Position numbers and translations under genes: made by a program
Notes under the pieces: generated by a model
Databases searched by the model: none
Told to the model about the DNA's origin: nothing
Seen by the model: only the letters and a program-made list of their open reading frames with translations
Part shown: positions 23,464 to 34,889 of the stretch, piece by piece
How the letters are laid out: each line of letters starts with the position of its first letter
Position numbering within the stretch: the first letter of the stretch is position 1
DNA from: Phytophthora quininea
Taxonomy: Eukaryota; Oomycota; Peronosporomycetes; Peronosporales; Peronosporaceae
Assembly: GCA_011947345.1 (NCBI GenBank)
Contig: JAAVTG010000094.1
Span: 279,427 to 343,426 of the forward strand
Direction of reading: 5' to 3'
DNA length: 64,000 bases

Positions 23464-23498
23464 ATGACAATTGTCATTGGCCATCATGACAATTGTCA
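23464..23498. repeat. duplicated palindrome atgacaattgtcat
   Basis: A perfect 14-bp palindrome at 23464-23477 is followed 7 bp later by a second copy at 23485-23498 whose 12-bp core tgacaattgtca is identical. It lies just past the MULE fragment. Confidence 0.8.
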
Positions 23499-24491
23499 CT
23501 TTGAGTAGCAGTCACGGGTAACCTCTTCCGATAGCTAGAACATAATGACTAACAGTTTACCACGTTAACAGCATGCTGCACAATTGTTGTTCTTCAAACT
23601 GATCACAATAATCTGTTCCACGTATCTGTTCTGTTCAATATTTGAAGCAAAAATATTACCGATCCTACGCACCTCAACGACTGCTAGAAGCCAACGGTCT
23701 GAGCGCCAAGCCGAATTGACAGATAACGACCAATACTGAATAGTATATCGCCGACAACTTTGAGCGTTATAGTATGCCCCTTCGGAATCCTCGGCTTCGT
23801 CGGGGAGGGGCAGGCATTGATAATTGAAGATTTTGCTGCACGGTAAGCATCATGGTGTCTTTTGTATATTGGCTCATTTCGGAACTTAATTACGTTGACT
23901 TTGACGCTAATTCTTATAGAGCTACACCTTGCCGACGGATTTGACGGAGACGGGTGTTATTCGCGCCAAAGCAAACGAAATTTGATAATACAGACTGCTT
24001 CGATTTAATTATACAACGCGCGGGCGAACTCGGTTGTGCATACTTTAATGCGGTTACGACTAGAGTTCTTCCGGTTTGCACCGACTGATGTGCTACCCGT
24101 CCCCTACAGCCTCATTCCAGGTTTTCCCAAGTATCGCTGGCCACGTTTCGCAGCAGCTCTTCAAGTATACTACGCCACCTCAACAGCACTTACTTGCGGT
24201 GAGACGTTTTTCTGCTGATTGCTAAACATTCTGGAAGCATAAGCTACGAGCCGATCGAGGTCCGTCAGCTGCTAACGCTCATCGGTCATCTCCCGCTTGG
24301 CAAGGGTGTTGCAAAAGTTCACTGTCCCAACACATATTTTTATAGCTAACAAAAACAGTTTCTAATAAAAATTCGTTTATTGCATACGAAGTATAAAAAC
24401 GTTTTATCGAATCATAAAGATTTTTAGCGACGTGGTTGAAGCAGGCAGGGCAGGCTTCGCGATCGTTGCTCGGGTGCAAAAGTGATCCGTC
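23499..24491. other. intergenic region upstream of the TPS-TPP gene
   Basis: AT-rich, with no supportable gene. A 60-codon plus frame at 24036-24218 has no recognised motif. The promoter of the trehalose-phosphate synthase-like gene must lie at the right end. Confidence 0.5.
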
Positions 24492-27400
24492 ATGCAGCGC
24501 TCCTCTAAAGCTCCACCGGGGCCGACCTCGCACCCCAAGACCGTGCTCATCGTGCTGAACGTGCTTCCTCTCGTGTTCGAGCCCAATGCGTCCTCCCCGA
24601 GCGGCTACGACGTCTCTTGGGCCACCAGCGCCACTGCCATGCTGTACCGCACGTTAGTCCGCGACGCTGATCGCTACTCGCCTCTGTTCATAGGATGCCC
24701 TGAGATATTCGTGTCCAAGAGCGTGGAGACGGCGCTGGAGAAGCAGCTGCGGGCTATGCGCTGCGTGCCAGTCTTCCTGGACCCACCAGTGGCCCATCGC
24801 TATTTCCAGGGCTTCTGCAAGGGCGTACTGTGGCCCGTATTCCACAACGTGGTGGACGTCTACAACTCAGCTCAGCTGCAGTTGGACTGTGTGGAGGAGA
24901 AGATGAAGGCCAATGGCTGGTGGTTCGGAGGAGAGAAAGAAGAGGAGGAAGACAATAATACCTGGTGCGATCCAGTGTCCTGGAATCCTGCAGCACAAGA
25001 TATGTGCTGGGCAGACTACTGCAGTGTCAACAGGTGATGAAAGTTTTACGCTTATAGAGATGGTGCTGAAGCTCACGATTTTTATTTTTATTTTCTACTC
25101 TGTTTGTTGATGCAGAACTTTTGCACGGCGAGTGGTGGAGAATTATCACAGTGGAGATGTGGTGTGGCTGCATGACTTCCACTTTCTGATGCTGCCGTCG
25201 TATTTGCTGCGCCAGTTGCGGACGGCGCTGGTGACCATTTGTCTTCACGTGCCGTTTCCTTCTAGTGAAATTTTCCGATGCTTGGCGATGCGGACGGAGA
25301 TTCTCCGTGCAATGCTGTGCGCCGATCATATTGGATTCCTCAGTTTTGAGCATGCTAGGCACTTCCTCACTAGCAGCAAGCGACTGCTGGGATTGGACTA
25401 TAAGACTAGTCCGAACGGGATGCTCGTCATTGAGTACAATGGACGGAAAGTTCATGTTTCCTGCTCGCATGTCGAGCCGGATGTGACACATCTGCATGAA
25501 ATGCTTGACCAGAATGAAACCCATGCGAGCGCAGCAGCTCTCGCCTTTGCAAAAAATATTGAGGACGTTGTGTTGGCCGGCAATGCTGCAGGGAAGCGAA
25601 AAGTTGTGATCGGGTCTGTAGATCGACTAGAGGGACTCACCGGAGTGCCTTTGAAATTACGCGCTTTTGATCGCTTTCTAGCAGCAAACCCTGATAAACG
25701 AGACTCGGTGATTCTCGTTCAAATAGGCATTACTCTGGATTCTAGGCCCAACGACTACCACCGCACCAAAGAGTACGTACTGAAGTTCACAGAAGAGATC
25801 AATCGCCGGTACGCTCCTCCTGGTGGAGTGGTCGTGTATTTTGAAGAGAAGCGGAAAACAACCTGTGCTGAGCGCATTACCCTGTGGCGCATGTGCGACG
25901 TCTTCATCGACACGTGCCTGCGCAGTGGGCTCTCATTGTTACCGTTCGAATACATCATTGCTCAGCATCGGAATATTGTGAGCAAGTCCAAAAGTACTAC
26001 TCCAGGATGGAGCAGTCCTAAAGGTAGTCAAGATGTCGGAGGTCTTGATCGAAGCTACGGGATTATGATTGTGTCAGAGTTTGCAGGGTATAGTCGTATA
26101 TTGAGCGGGAGTCTCGCCATTAATCCGTGGAAAACGGATGATATGGTGGCAGCGTTTGCGAAGGCATGCACGATGAGCTACTATGAGAAGCACAACCGCT
26201 TCTACATCAACTACAAGTTCCTGGTTGGAAATTCAGATGCGACGCCTTGGGGTGAACGCTTATTATCCGATGTAGAGACCGTGGCGGCCAAGCAAGTCGA
26301 GGCGAAGAGCGCGGACACTGTCCACGTTGGCTTCGGGTTTGACTTTCGTGTAATGCAGTTTGAGTCTGGATTTGTTAGCTTGGATATTGACGAGCTGGTG
26401 AAGAAATGCACTTCCTCATCGCGGCGCCTATTCATCCTCGACTACGGCGGAACGTTGAGTGTTACGGCTAGCATCCTCGATGAAGACGGTGCGCCGTACT
26501 CGCATCGTGGCAGCTGCACTGATCTTGCTGCTCAGAATTTTGATTTCGCTGATCGAATCAGTAAAGAATGCACTGGCCTTGCTGCCGCTCGGTACATTGA
26601 TGGCCAAGTTCGAAAGCCCATCTCTGACGAGACTCGTGCCAATTTGAGGACTCTGTGTGCTGATCCGTGTAACGTGGTCTTTGTTATGAGCAATACCCAG
26701 CGGACAGCGCTTGAATCTCAGTTTGGGGCCATCCCGAACTTAAATCTCGTCGCTGAAAATGGATTGTTCATCCGGAAAGCTGGCGAAGGTGACTGGGAGT
26801 GCCTGTGTGATGAGGACAAGCGTACTTTTGACTGGAAAGAAGACGTGAAAAGGGTCATGCGAGCGTATGCCGCACGTACAAACGGGTCATTCCTTATTGA
26901 GAATGCGGCCTCTCTTCTTTACGACTACCGTAACAGCGACCAAGAATATGGCGAAGTCCAATCGCTCGAGCTGTGTGCCCAACTCCGGCAAGTTGTTGAG
27001 GTACGTCAAGAGCATTAGCCTGCACTCGGATGTTGTACTACCGTGCTTTCTGCTACATGAATACAGAAGGGAGACGCCACGATACACCGTGGAAAGGGCT
27101 ACGTGGAGGTGCACCAGTTTGGCATCAGTAAAGCCATGGCCGTCTCTTTGATCCTGAATGTTTTGAAAGAATACATTGACGTCCCTCAATTTGCCTTTGT
27201 GGTGGGCGACGATGAGTCGGATGACCAGGTTTTTCAAGGTAAGGATGGAAAATAGCTGGGTAATTCCTCGAGTCTTAACCTGGATGTCTTTGCTGTTGCA
27301 GCTGTCGACACTTTTGCGGAGAGCGATCCACAGTTCGAGCATGTAGTTACGTGCACTGTTGGAAAAAGCCCAGCAGTGCTCACTACTTTGTGGTGTGGAC

Positions 27401-27929
27401 TCTCTTCTTACTACTCTTACATTTTGTGTGCTAATATTCTGATGTGTTTTCCAACTACAGGATAGCTCGTCGGACATCCTTACAGCCATTCACGCGATTG
27501 CTGTCCGGGTAAGTACACAAGTGTCGATGGTGTTGTCCATGCCACGGTGTTTGACGCCGGATTGTGGACTCCTTTTGATAGCTTCGCCTCGAAGGCTCTC
27601 GGATTCGTCTGTTCCAGTCGCCGCGTACGTACAGTCGGGAATTCCTCACGCTAAAGTCTCTTGCGTCAAGACAAATTCTCCAAGCGATCAACAAGGAGTT
27701 GCGTCTGTCGTCGACGCTCAGTCGCGACGACATCGCGAGCATGCTCGCCACGGAAGAAGTCACCGCCGCGGCATCTTCGACAGACACGTCGCCAAGTTGG
27801 GCTTTGGTTGGGGCCGCAATGGTTGCAGGCTGCATCATTGGAGCTTTAGCTGTCCATCACCAGCAACCCGTCCGCCTATTTCGCCAGCTGAGGCGAGGTT
27901 TGTTGTCCAAGCAAGGAAAGGACATCTAG
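24492..27929 (+). CDS. trehalose-6-phosphate synthase/phosphatase-like protein (degenerate active sites)
   Basis: Two-domain TPS-TPP protein of about 912 aa in six exons: 24492-25033, 25116-27000, 27067-27238, 27302-27392, 27461-27508, 27582-27929. The TPS (GT20) part keeps VVWLHDFHFLMLPSYLL and ICLHVPFPSSEIFR, but the nucleotide-sugar site reads VDRLEGLTGVPLKLRAF (family DYxKG; the Lys is Thr) and the donor loop reads SGLSLLPFEYI (family DGMNLVxxE). The TPP (HAD) part reads FILDYGGTLS: the second Asp of DxDx(T/V) is Gly. Later HAD motifs FVMSNTQRTAL and FAFVVGDDESDDQVFQ are present. The C-terminus adds one transmembrane helix (WALVGAAMVAGCIIGALAVH). One A is missing in the run 27363-27367 (KPSSAHYFVDSSSDIL expected). 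It is probably catalytically weak or regulatory, like some plant class II proteins; that is inference. Confidence 0.85.
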
Positions 27930-28129
27930 TTGAAGCCAAAATGGCTACTTTCTCGATTGAAAATTCTCAAAAGCAGGTGTATATAAACATATTTTTGTGT
28001 CTGGCAGAGGCGTTTTGCGACCGTCTCGCAACGTCAGCGACCGCTTGAGGCTGAGCTTGTTGCTACCTTGTTGCAGGCTCCACGTCCATTCCTGCCCCTG
28101 CGTCTGATAGTCCACGTGATAGTTATCGC

Positions 28130-30962
28130 ATGACCCACTCGGCAGCCTCCGAGAGCGACGCGTTGCTGCACAGCAAGGACCAGTACGTCGTGTATCAATG
28201 CTGTGGGCGTAATTAACCTCAGTAACTTACGCTATGCCATGTTGTAGTGGGTCCTTCTGCTCGATTTCTCGATCAAGCAACGTCATGGACAAGCCTGCCA
28301 AGATGCAACGGCAGAAGCCTTCTAGAAAGAGAGCAAGACACCGGACTGGACTATTGGCAAGCTGCTGCTATTGTCTCAAGACTCTCGTGTCAGGGCCTGG
28401 CTCCTGTCTGGCTGTTGGAGTTGGCGGACTTCTTATTTTACTAGGAGTCGTCTGCACTATTGTGGCAGCGCTGGTGACGTACACAACGGACGAGTACCTG
28501 TTCCTGGGGGCGATTGTATCGTGCGCCTTCACGCTGGTGATCATTGCCTGCTACTTGATGTGTCCGACGGTGAGAGCACATCCAAACCCACTGATCTTCA
28601 GTAAGAGCCTCGTGGATTTACTGTTGGGGATGATTTACCTTGGGGAATACTGTGTGACGGAGTTTGCGACCAACTGGGTGGTGTTACCCTTTCGGATCGC
28701 TGCAATTACTCAAGCGCTGCTGATCGCTGGCGAATTTTGGTTCTTTGCCATTCCAATCGATATGGTACAGTCTATTACGAACCCGTTCACATCGTACGCG
28801 CACAATTTCCGAGTCTATTGGTTCTACTCGGTGCTCAGTGGAGTGATCTGTGGCTTTGTGCTATGGTCACTTGGAGATGCCGAGATTGAGTGTCTGAAGA
28901 CGGATAGCCAAAGTCCGGATTGTATCAAAGCGAACGAAGGAGACCACCAGCGGTTCATCTGGTTCCACCACAATACCGACATGCCGGGCTTCTTCTGGCA
29001 TCAATGGATCCTGTACCACATGTGTGTGCTGTCGTATCTGCTGTTCGGCATAGCGTGCATGGCCTACGTTCGCCGGCGGCTGCGTCGAGGTCTCGAAGAG
29101 ACGTTTGACGTACGCCGTCGAGTGCTGAGCAACGGGATGCTAACATGTGCGGTGTTCATCTCGTGGTCCTTCTTGACGCTGTTTATCTTCACCATTACGA
29201 ATACCATGACCATCAAGTCCTACGTCGGATCGTCCATGTTTGCTGGAATTATTAACCTCGGGGCATTCCTTCACTCGTCTCGTGGCTGGGTCAATATGAT
29301 TGTCTGGATCGTCGTGAATGCGCCGTATCTGTCCACTATCTTTATGGAGCCGTCGGATGAAGACGACTTTCAGATGAGGTTTCTGGCTAACGGCGACGCA
29401 GAGGAAAATGATACGAGCGAGGCCAAGCGTTATGGTGATGAAGGACAAATGAACCCGCAGTTGAACGTTGCGTTACAGAAGCAGATGATTCGTATGGCAA
29501 CATCGGGCATCATCGAGTCTGTGCAACATTACCATCGGATGCGGCGAGAAATTCGGACCAACAACACGTTTCAGCTGGACTGGCAGCGATCTCCACAGCG
29601 CCGTATCAGGCAGATCATGGCCTCATCTACTCTCAGCAATGACGACGTAGGATCTATGACAGTTCCGCCTAGATCGATGCCGAGCTTGATGAACAGGAGT
29701 AGCTCAACCGTTCAAGTCATGGAAACGCGTGATAACCCCACCACCAATTTGGCCTTTGCCTTCCTGCCGATGGCGATGACAGAGATGCAGTTTTACGATT
29801 TCCGACCGCGCGTATTCGCGTCCATTCGCCAGCTCTATGGAGTCAACGATGGCGAGTACATCTACGCGTTTCGGACGACGATTAATGAGCGCATCAGTGA
29901 AGGGCGAAGCGGCGCGTTTGTCTTTAACACATGTGATCGCAAGTATTTAGTGAAAAGCACCACTGCCAAGGAGAAAGATGTGCTGTTGCGATTGCTTCCC
30001 TCCTATCTGCACTACCTCAAGTGGAATCCAAGCACGCTACTGCCTCGCTTTTTGGCTTCCACGCCATGAAGATGTACGGCCAGATTTTCTACTTCATCGT
30101 CATGGGGAACTTCCTGAGCACGACGGAGGTGATGCACCGCAGATACGACATTAAAGGGTCATGGGAGGATCGTAATGCTCCCGCGTGCGTCCTCGGCGAG
30201 AAGTATCGATGCTCCAAGTGCAACCGGTTCTTTACCTTTGGTGGTGCGCCGGAGCAGCCGTGCCATTTACCAGGCGAGGAGCATTACCCCGATATTACTT
30301 TACGAGACAACGATTTGAAGAAGAGGCTCAAACTGGACCCGAAGACGGCGACGAAACTGGTGAACCAGCTAGCGCAAGACAGCAACTACCTCGCGAGCGC
30401 TGGAATCATGGACTACAGTCTTCTGATCGGCACACACTACTCGCACTTCACGATCACGACGGATTACAAGCGAGGCATTTCGAGGCGAAAGTCTGTGGAG
30501 CTAACGGCGCACTGCGACGATCTGCACGAGGACAAAGAATTTCTTTGCGGCGACCATCGATCGAGAACTGAAGACGACGCGGTTTCAGAAGGAACGAGAG
30601 AGTCTGAGTCGTCCGATATCTCCTTCATTGGACACTCGTCGGACATCTCTCCTAACCATGTTGATCGACCAGTTTACCCGCAGAGCCACGCGTATCATGC
30701 GCACCAAGTGTCGGGTCCGAGCAAGTATTACTTTGGACTGGTCGACATTTTGCAGGAGTGGACGCTGGAAAAGCAAATGGAACGTGCTTACAAGGTGCAC
30801 GTGCTGCGGAAGTCGAGCAACGGTGTGTCTGCGATCCCGCCGAAGCCCTACGCCCGACGCTTTCAGCGGAAAATGAAGCAGCTCTTCATCACGACATCCG
30901 CGCAAGCTTTCGAGTCGTTTGACGATGACGAACCCAACGACATCCCTGCACGCCAAGTGTAG
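28130..30962 (+). CDS. GPCR-phosphatidylinositol-phosphate kinase fusion (GPCR-PIPK)
   Basis: Seven-transmembrane receptor fused to a type I/II-like PIP kinase, about 922 aa. Exon 1 28130-28182 (MTHSAASESDALLHSKD), a 65-bp intron, exon 2 28248-30962. About seven hydrophobic segments lie between residues 65 and 370 (for example LAVGVGGLLILLGVVCTIVA, FLGAIVSCAFTLVIIACYLM). A Ser-rich linker follows. The kinase domain has DRKYLVKSTTAKEKDVLLRL (ATP-binding Lys), FYFIVMGNFL, HRRYDIKGSW, LASAGIMDYSLLIGTHY, KYYFGLVDILQEW and an activation segment SSNGVSAIPPKPYARRF. A CSKC...CH...H insert follows DIKGSWEDR. One T is missing in the run 30049-30053 (LLPRFFGFHAMKMYG expected). It should convert an external signal into phosphoinositide synthesis at a membrane. 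Confidence 0.93.
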
Positions 30963-31093
30963 AAAGTGTTTATGATATAAGGACATGAATGGCAAGTGTT
31001 GAAATTGCCAGCACTTGTCCCCCCACCGTCGCATGCAAAGCGGTTTTAAAGTGTCTTGCAATTATAGTGCTCAATTGAACAATTCTTGCAGAG

Positions 31094-34000
31094 ATGCTGC
31101 CTCCGCTGAACTTGGCAGATAGCAAGAGCGGCTTCTTCTCTCGCAAACGAGTCGATGGAGTTGACACCAGCAGCGCTAAACGACCAAGCTCGATTAAGCT
31201 TCTTCGGCCGTTCACACGCGATTCAATCCACGTGCCTTCACCGCGATCAATGCAGACCAACACTACAGCAAGACGACATGGCGAAGAATACGCGGAACGA
31301 AGCGATTGTGGGGACTTGACGGAGATATCCATGATCCCTCGAGAGTTCTTTGTGATTGAGACCAACGCTGTTCTGCTACCACCACACTATCCTCCAAACC
31401 AGTTCAAATCGACGATCAATGCTCAAGGACAATGGGAGACGGTCGTGTTCCCAGCGCTAACTCCTCAGAATCGACAGCAAGTGCTTTATCTCCGTCAGAC
31501 TTTGGACAAAATGAGAGCAACGATCCCGCAATTCGAGGAGGAACATGGTGGCGAGTCTAAAGTGGCAGCAGAACGAAGGCATTTACTGATCGAGTACACA
31601 ATGCAAGAGGCGAAACTCTACTCGCTCTGCTTCCATGAACTCAACCGACAGATCCAATGCATCTGCAAAGAGCAGAGCGAACTGCTACAAGAAATTCGAG
31701 AGCGATACGACCTGGCAATTGCTCGATTGATCCAACATTTTCAGCTACTGGACAAACAAAACAATCAATGGCACGATCAACTCACCGAGCTGGCAACAAA
31801 GCACGATCACTTGCTCGAGGACAATGCGCAGCTTCATCAACGAGTGGAAGAACTGGAGGAACAAATGAAAGCAGGACCGTCCGTCGCTGAAGCTCAAGAA
31901 GCTCTCAGGAATCGAGGAATGCTCAAGTTTAGAGGCAGAAAGAGTCTGGCTGAGGCTATTGATGAAGAAGAAGAACAGGAGAACAACGAAGACGGCGAGA
32001 GTGACCTTGACGAGGAAGAGAAGGAGTGGAGACGTCAACGCAATTCTTCGTCCGTGGCTCGCCCCGTTAATCCAAAGTACGACCCGACCAAGGAACTTCA
32101 TCTAGCAGCTACTCGATTACAGGCTGCTTTTCAGAAATACCAAGGGAGAAAGGAGCAAACGCGAATCACTATCCGTGTGGAGAAGCAAGCAGCGGCGTTG
32201 GACATCCAGCGATCCTACCGAGGCTTTCGAGACCGACAGTTTACTCTGCATCGCCGTGCCATCATGAGGACGATTCTGCGTCGTCGAGAAGAAAACGCAG
32301 CGGTCGAGCTCATGCAGGCGAATGTGCGAGCATATTTGATCAATCGACGCCGCAGCGCAGAAGACAAGCCGCAAGACAGTAATGCCAATGCCAACTCAGG
32401 TGAAGCTGACTCGACGCAAAACTCTCCGACATCACTCCCAACTGAAGATGCAGCACCTACAGAGTGTGCTACTGTAGTTGATGACAATAGCGGTGTGAAC
32501 GCTGCAACTGGACTTGACGAGATCACACCGGAAAAGAACTTGGACCTCAACCCGAGACAAGCGCTGGTGAAGTTGCTGTCAACCTTTCGCGAGTTAGCAA
32601 GTGTCATCGCAAAGTTTCGTCATCAGAGCGACCGAAATCAAGAACCAAACCATGTCGCTGCGACTACTAGCGAAGGAAATCATTCTGACAATGACGAGGT
32701 GGATCTGCCGTCTCGTCCGGATAGTGCCGCTCCGTCGGAATCGCTCCTTGATGAAGAAGCCGTTGAGTTATTTCAACAGACGATGCAGGAGGCCCAGGCA
32801 CTGGTGGGGTCTCTTCACGTTGTGTTAGGAACTGTTCCAGAAGAGAGACCCGAAGACGACAATGCTGAACTGTCGACGGATGGCGATGACGAAGAACTGG
32901 GCGATATGGCAACTTTCACAGATATATTAGAGACTTTCGACCAGCAAGCTAGTTCTTGCGAGGACGAATTTGCTGGAGACCAGCAGCCGGTCAGCGATAC
33001 AAGCAAACTTCAAAATCTTGGCGACGACGAGCTGGATGATGACTCGCTATCAATTCCATTTGGAGAGAGAGATGCCTTACGACTGCAAAACTACGCTGAG
33101 CTTCATCTCGACGATAGTCTGTGGAGCTCAGCACAGTATTACCCTACGTCTAGCCAAGATATGGCTGAAGCGGACGCAAGACTGGCAATTGTACTTGCAT
33201 CGCGAGAACAAAAGAAGCGACTTGTTTCGCTGAAGCAGTTCATCTCGGACATTTACGACACCATCGTTGGTAAGCTCAAAGAGCTCCCTCTTCGTCGCTT
33301 GGAGGAAGTCATCGCTTCTCGATGCCATTTGTCTTTGTCGTTTACCGAGTGGCGTCGCCAGCGATCGCAGATTTGTTCACGGGCAATTGGTGCCGATCAA
33401 CCTGGCGAGATGTCGGTCCCGATCAATTTCAATATCGACGAGCTCACTCGCGAGCACTTCCGGTGTCAATTGGGCCTCAAACAGCTGACGGACGCTGCTT
33501 TGAAGAGCTTGCACGACGACATTGCGGAGCTGGCCGATGTTGATTATGACGTCAAGCGCTTCCAGGAGTTCTTAGAGAACGAACGGTCCGAGGAAGAGCT
33601 GATCTTTTGCTGTACGTGCCGCTACCTGTGTACGAAGCTGAGCAGCGAAAGCTCCACAGCTACAGCAGCTTCTTCGTATCACCGTCAACCGATGTTCCAT
33701 CCTGTCACCATGCGGGAAGTCATCGACGTGCCGCATGCGCTGGCGCTGGCCAAGATTTTGTTCCGAGTGGAGGACGAGCAACTCATCGTCGAAAGCGACG
33801 CACCGTTGACTGAGGTCGAGAACGCTGTGTACAAGCAGTACTTGCCGACGAACGGCTTCTACCAATTCGAAGCGATCGTCACGAGCTTCTTCCTCGATGC
33901 AGACAGCCACACAGCAAATGTTACTGCGAATGAGGAAGACAACGAGAGTCAAACGCAACACACTACTATGTGTCGACGTCCGAGCGGATCCCCACGCCAC

Positions 34001-34882
34001 GCCAGCACACTGCTGCGACCCACGAACTACAACCAATTCTACGCCAAGCAGTATAATACCCAAGCAGCGAGAAGTCCACTGGTTCGTCGTCAACAAGAAC
34101 GACCATTTCGGAGTTCTGCTAGGAACGAAAGCGAACCCAAGTGGGTCTACTTTGAAGAAGTGCTGGCGCTGCTCATCAAGTATCGGGGCGAGATGAACCA
34201 CTTCCACCTCTTCTCGTACTGGGTCCAGGAGCTCTTCTCCCTTGCAGCCACAGCCAAACAACCGAAATTTCTGGACGACGCTGCTTTTGTGGAGACATTG
34301 GCACCACTTTCTCTCGGTCCGACAGAGCGAGAACTGCGCAACATTTTCCACAACTCGCTTCGACAACGTCATCTGCACAAACTGATGCCAGTGCGCGTCT
34401 TCACGTCCGTCACGTTGCTGCTGCTTCGCAATGGTCTACTGAGTGTCTCCAGCTATGCGCCGTTGCAGCAGAACCGATCGTTGCTAACTCGCAATGGCGA
34501 CATCAGTCGACAACGATCTCTGTCGATTCGCGAGCAGAACGAAGACAAGCAGTGGCGAGAGCTGGCGCTCAAGTGGCGGACTCAAGAGAACGCCTTCGAG
34601 GAAGCCATCGAGGCCATCTACCACGAAGCATCGCCGCAGTTTAACGACCCCGCCAACAAAACGCGAGCTGGTCACGCCTTGCAATTACTGCAGCTTCGTC
34701 AGGAGCTCTACGACCTGTTTGCGCATCGATCGGGACGAGGTCGCGACCTGAAACGAGCACGTGAGGTCTACAAGATCCTCGTGAACGAGCGTCTCGACCG
34801 CGTCGGCGGCGACTCGAGTCTGTTGGACGGCCATTTACAGGCGACGGCGCTACCGGCTTCGGCCGCTTTCACGCTCTTCTAG
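31094..34882 (+). CDS. axonemal dynein light chain-domain / IQ coiled-coil protein, probably flagellar
   Basis: Single-exon protein of 1262 aa with no frame break. Residues about 85-270 (MIPREFFVIETNAVLLPP, LRQTLDKMRATIPQFEEE, ERYDLAIARLIQHF, then a long coiled coil) resemble the axonemal dynein light-chain domain of AXDND1-type proteins. Residues about 335-430 contain IQ-like motifs (ATRLQAAFQKYQGRKEQTR, ALDIQRSYRGFRDRQF, AVELMQANVRAYLINRR) that could bind calmodulin. An acidic, Ser-rich middle follows (PEDDNAELSTDGDDEELGD), then a large helical C-terminal half without a known domain. The domain combination suggests an axoneme-associated protein expressed in zoospores. The AXDND1 assignment rests on pattern only. 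Its stop is 7 bp before the next ATG. Confidence 0.6.
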   Translation: MLPPLNLADSKSGFFSRKRVDGVDTSSAKRPSSIKLLRPFTRDSIHVPSPRSMQTNTTARRHGEEYAERSDCGDLTEISMIPREFFVIETNAVLLPPHYPPNQFKSTINAQGQWETVVFPALTPQNRQQVLYLRQTLDKMRATIPQFEEEHGGESKVAAERRHLLIEYTMQEAKLYSLCFHELNRQIQCICKEQSELLQEIRERYDLAIARLIQHFQLLDKQNNQWHDQLTELATKHDHLLEDNAQLHQRVEELEEQMKAGPSVAEAQEALRNRGMLKFRGRKSLAEAIDEEEEQENNEDGESDLDEEEKEWRRQRNSSSVARPVNPKYDPTKELHLAATRLQAAFQKYQGRKEQTRITIRVEKQAAALDIQRSYRGFRDRQFTLHRRAIMRTILRRREENAAVELMQANVRAYLINRRRSAEDKPQDSNANANSGEADSTQNSPTSLPTEDAAPTECATVVDDNSGVNAATGLDEITPEKNLDLNPRQALVKLLSTFRELASVIAKFRHQSDRNQEPNHVAATTSEGNHSDNDEVDLPSRPDSAAPSESLLDEEAVELFQQTMQEAQALVGSLHVVLGTVPEERPEDDNAELSTDGDDEELGDMATFTDILETFDQQASSCEDEFAGDQQPVSDTSKLQNLGDDELDDDSLSIPFGERDALRLQNYAELHLDDSLWSSAQYYPTSSQDMAEADARLAIVLASREQKKRLVSLKQFISDIYDTIVGKLKELPLRRLEEVIASRCHLSLSFTEWRRQRSQICSRAIGADQPGEMSVPINFNIDELTREHFRCQLGLKQLTDAALKSLHDDIAELADVDYDVKRFQEFLENERSEEELIFCCTCRYLCTKLSSESSTATAASSYHRQPMFHPVTMREVIDVPHALALAKILFRVEDEQLIVESDAPLTEVENAVYKQYLPTNGFYQFEAIVTSFFLDADSHTANVTANEEDNESQTQHTTMCRRPSGSPRHASTLLRPTNYNQFYAKQYNTQAARSPLVRRQQERPFRSSARNESEPKWVYFEEVLALLIKYRGEMNHFHLFSYWVQELFSLAATAKQPKFLDDAAFVETLAPLSLGPTERELRNIFHNSLRQRHLHKLMPVRVFTSVTLLLLRNGLLSVSSYAPLQQNRSLLTRNGDISRQRSLSIREQNEDKQWRELALKWRTQENAFEEAIEAIYHEASPQFNDPANKTRAGHALQLLQLRQELYDLFAHRSGRGRDLKRAREVYKILVNERLDRVGGDSSLLDGHLQATALPASAAFTLF

Positions 34883-34889
34883 AGGCACC

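Noticed and set aside
33572..34378. 268-codon minus-strand open frame
   Set aside because: Antisense to the intact 1262-aa flagellar-type gene; no motif of its own.
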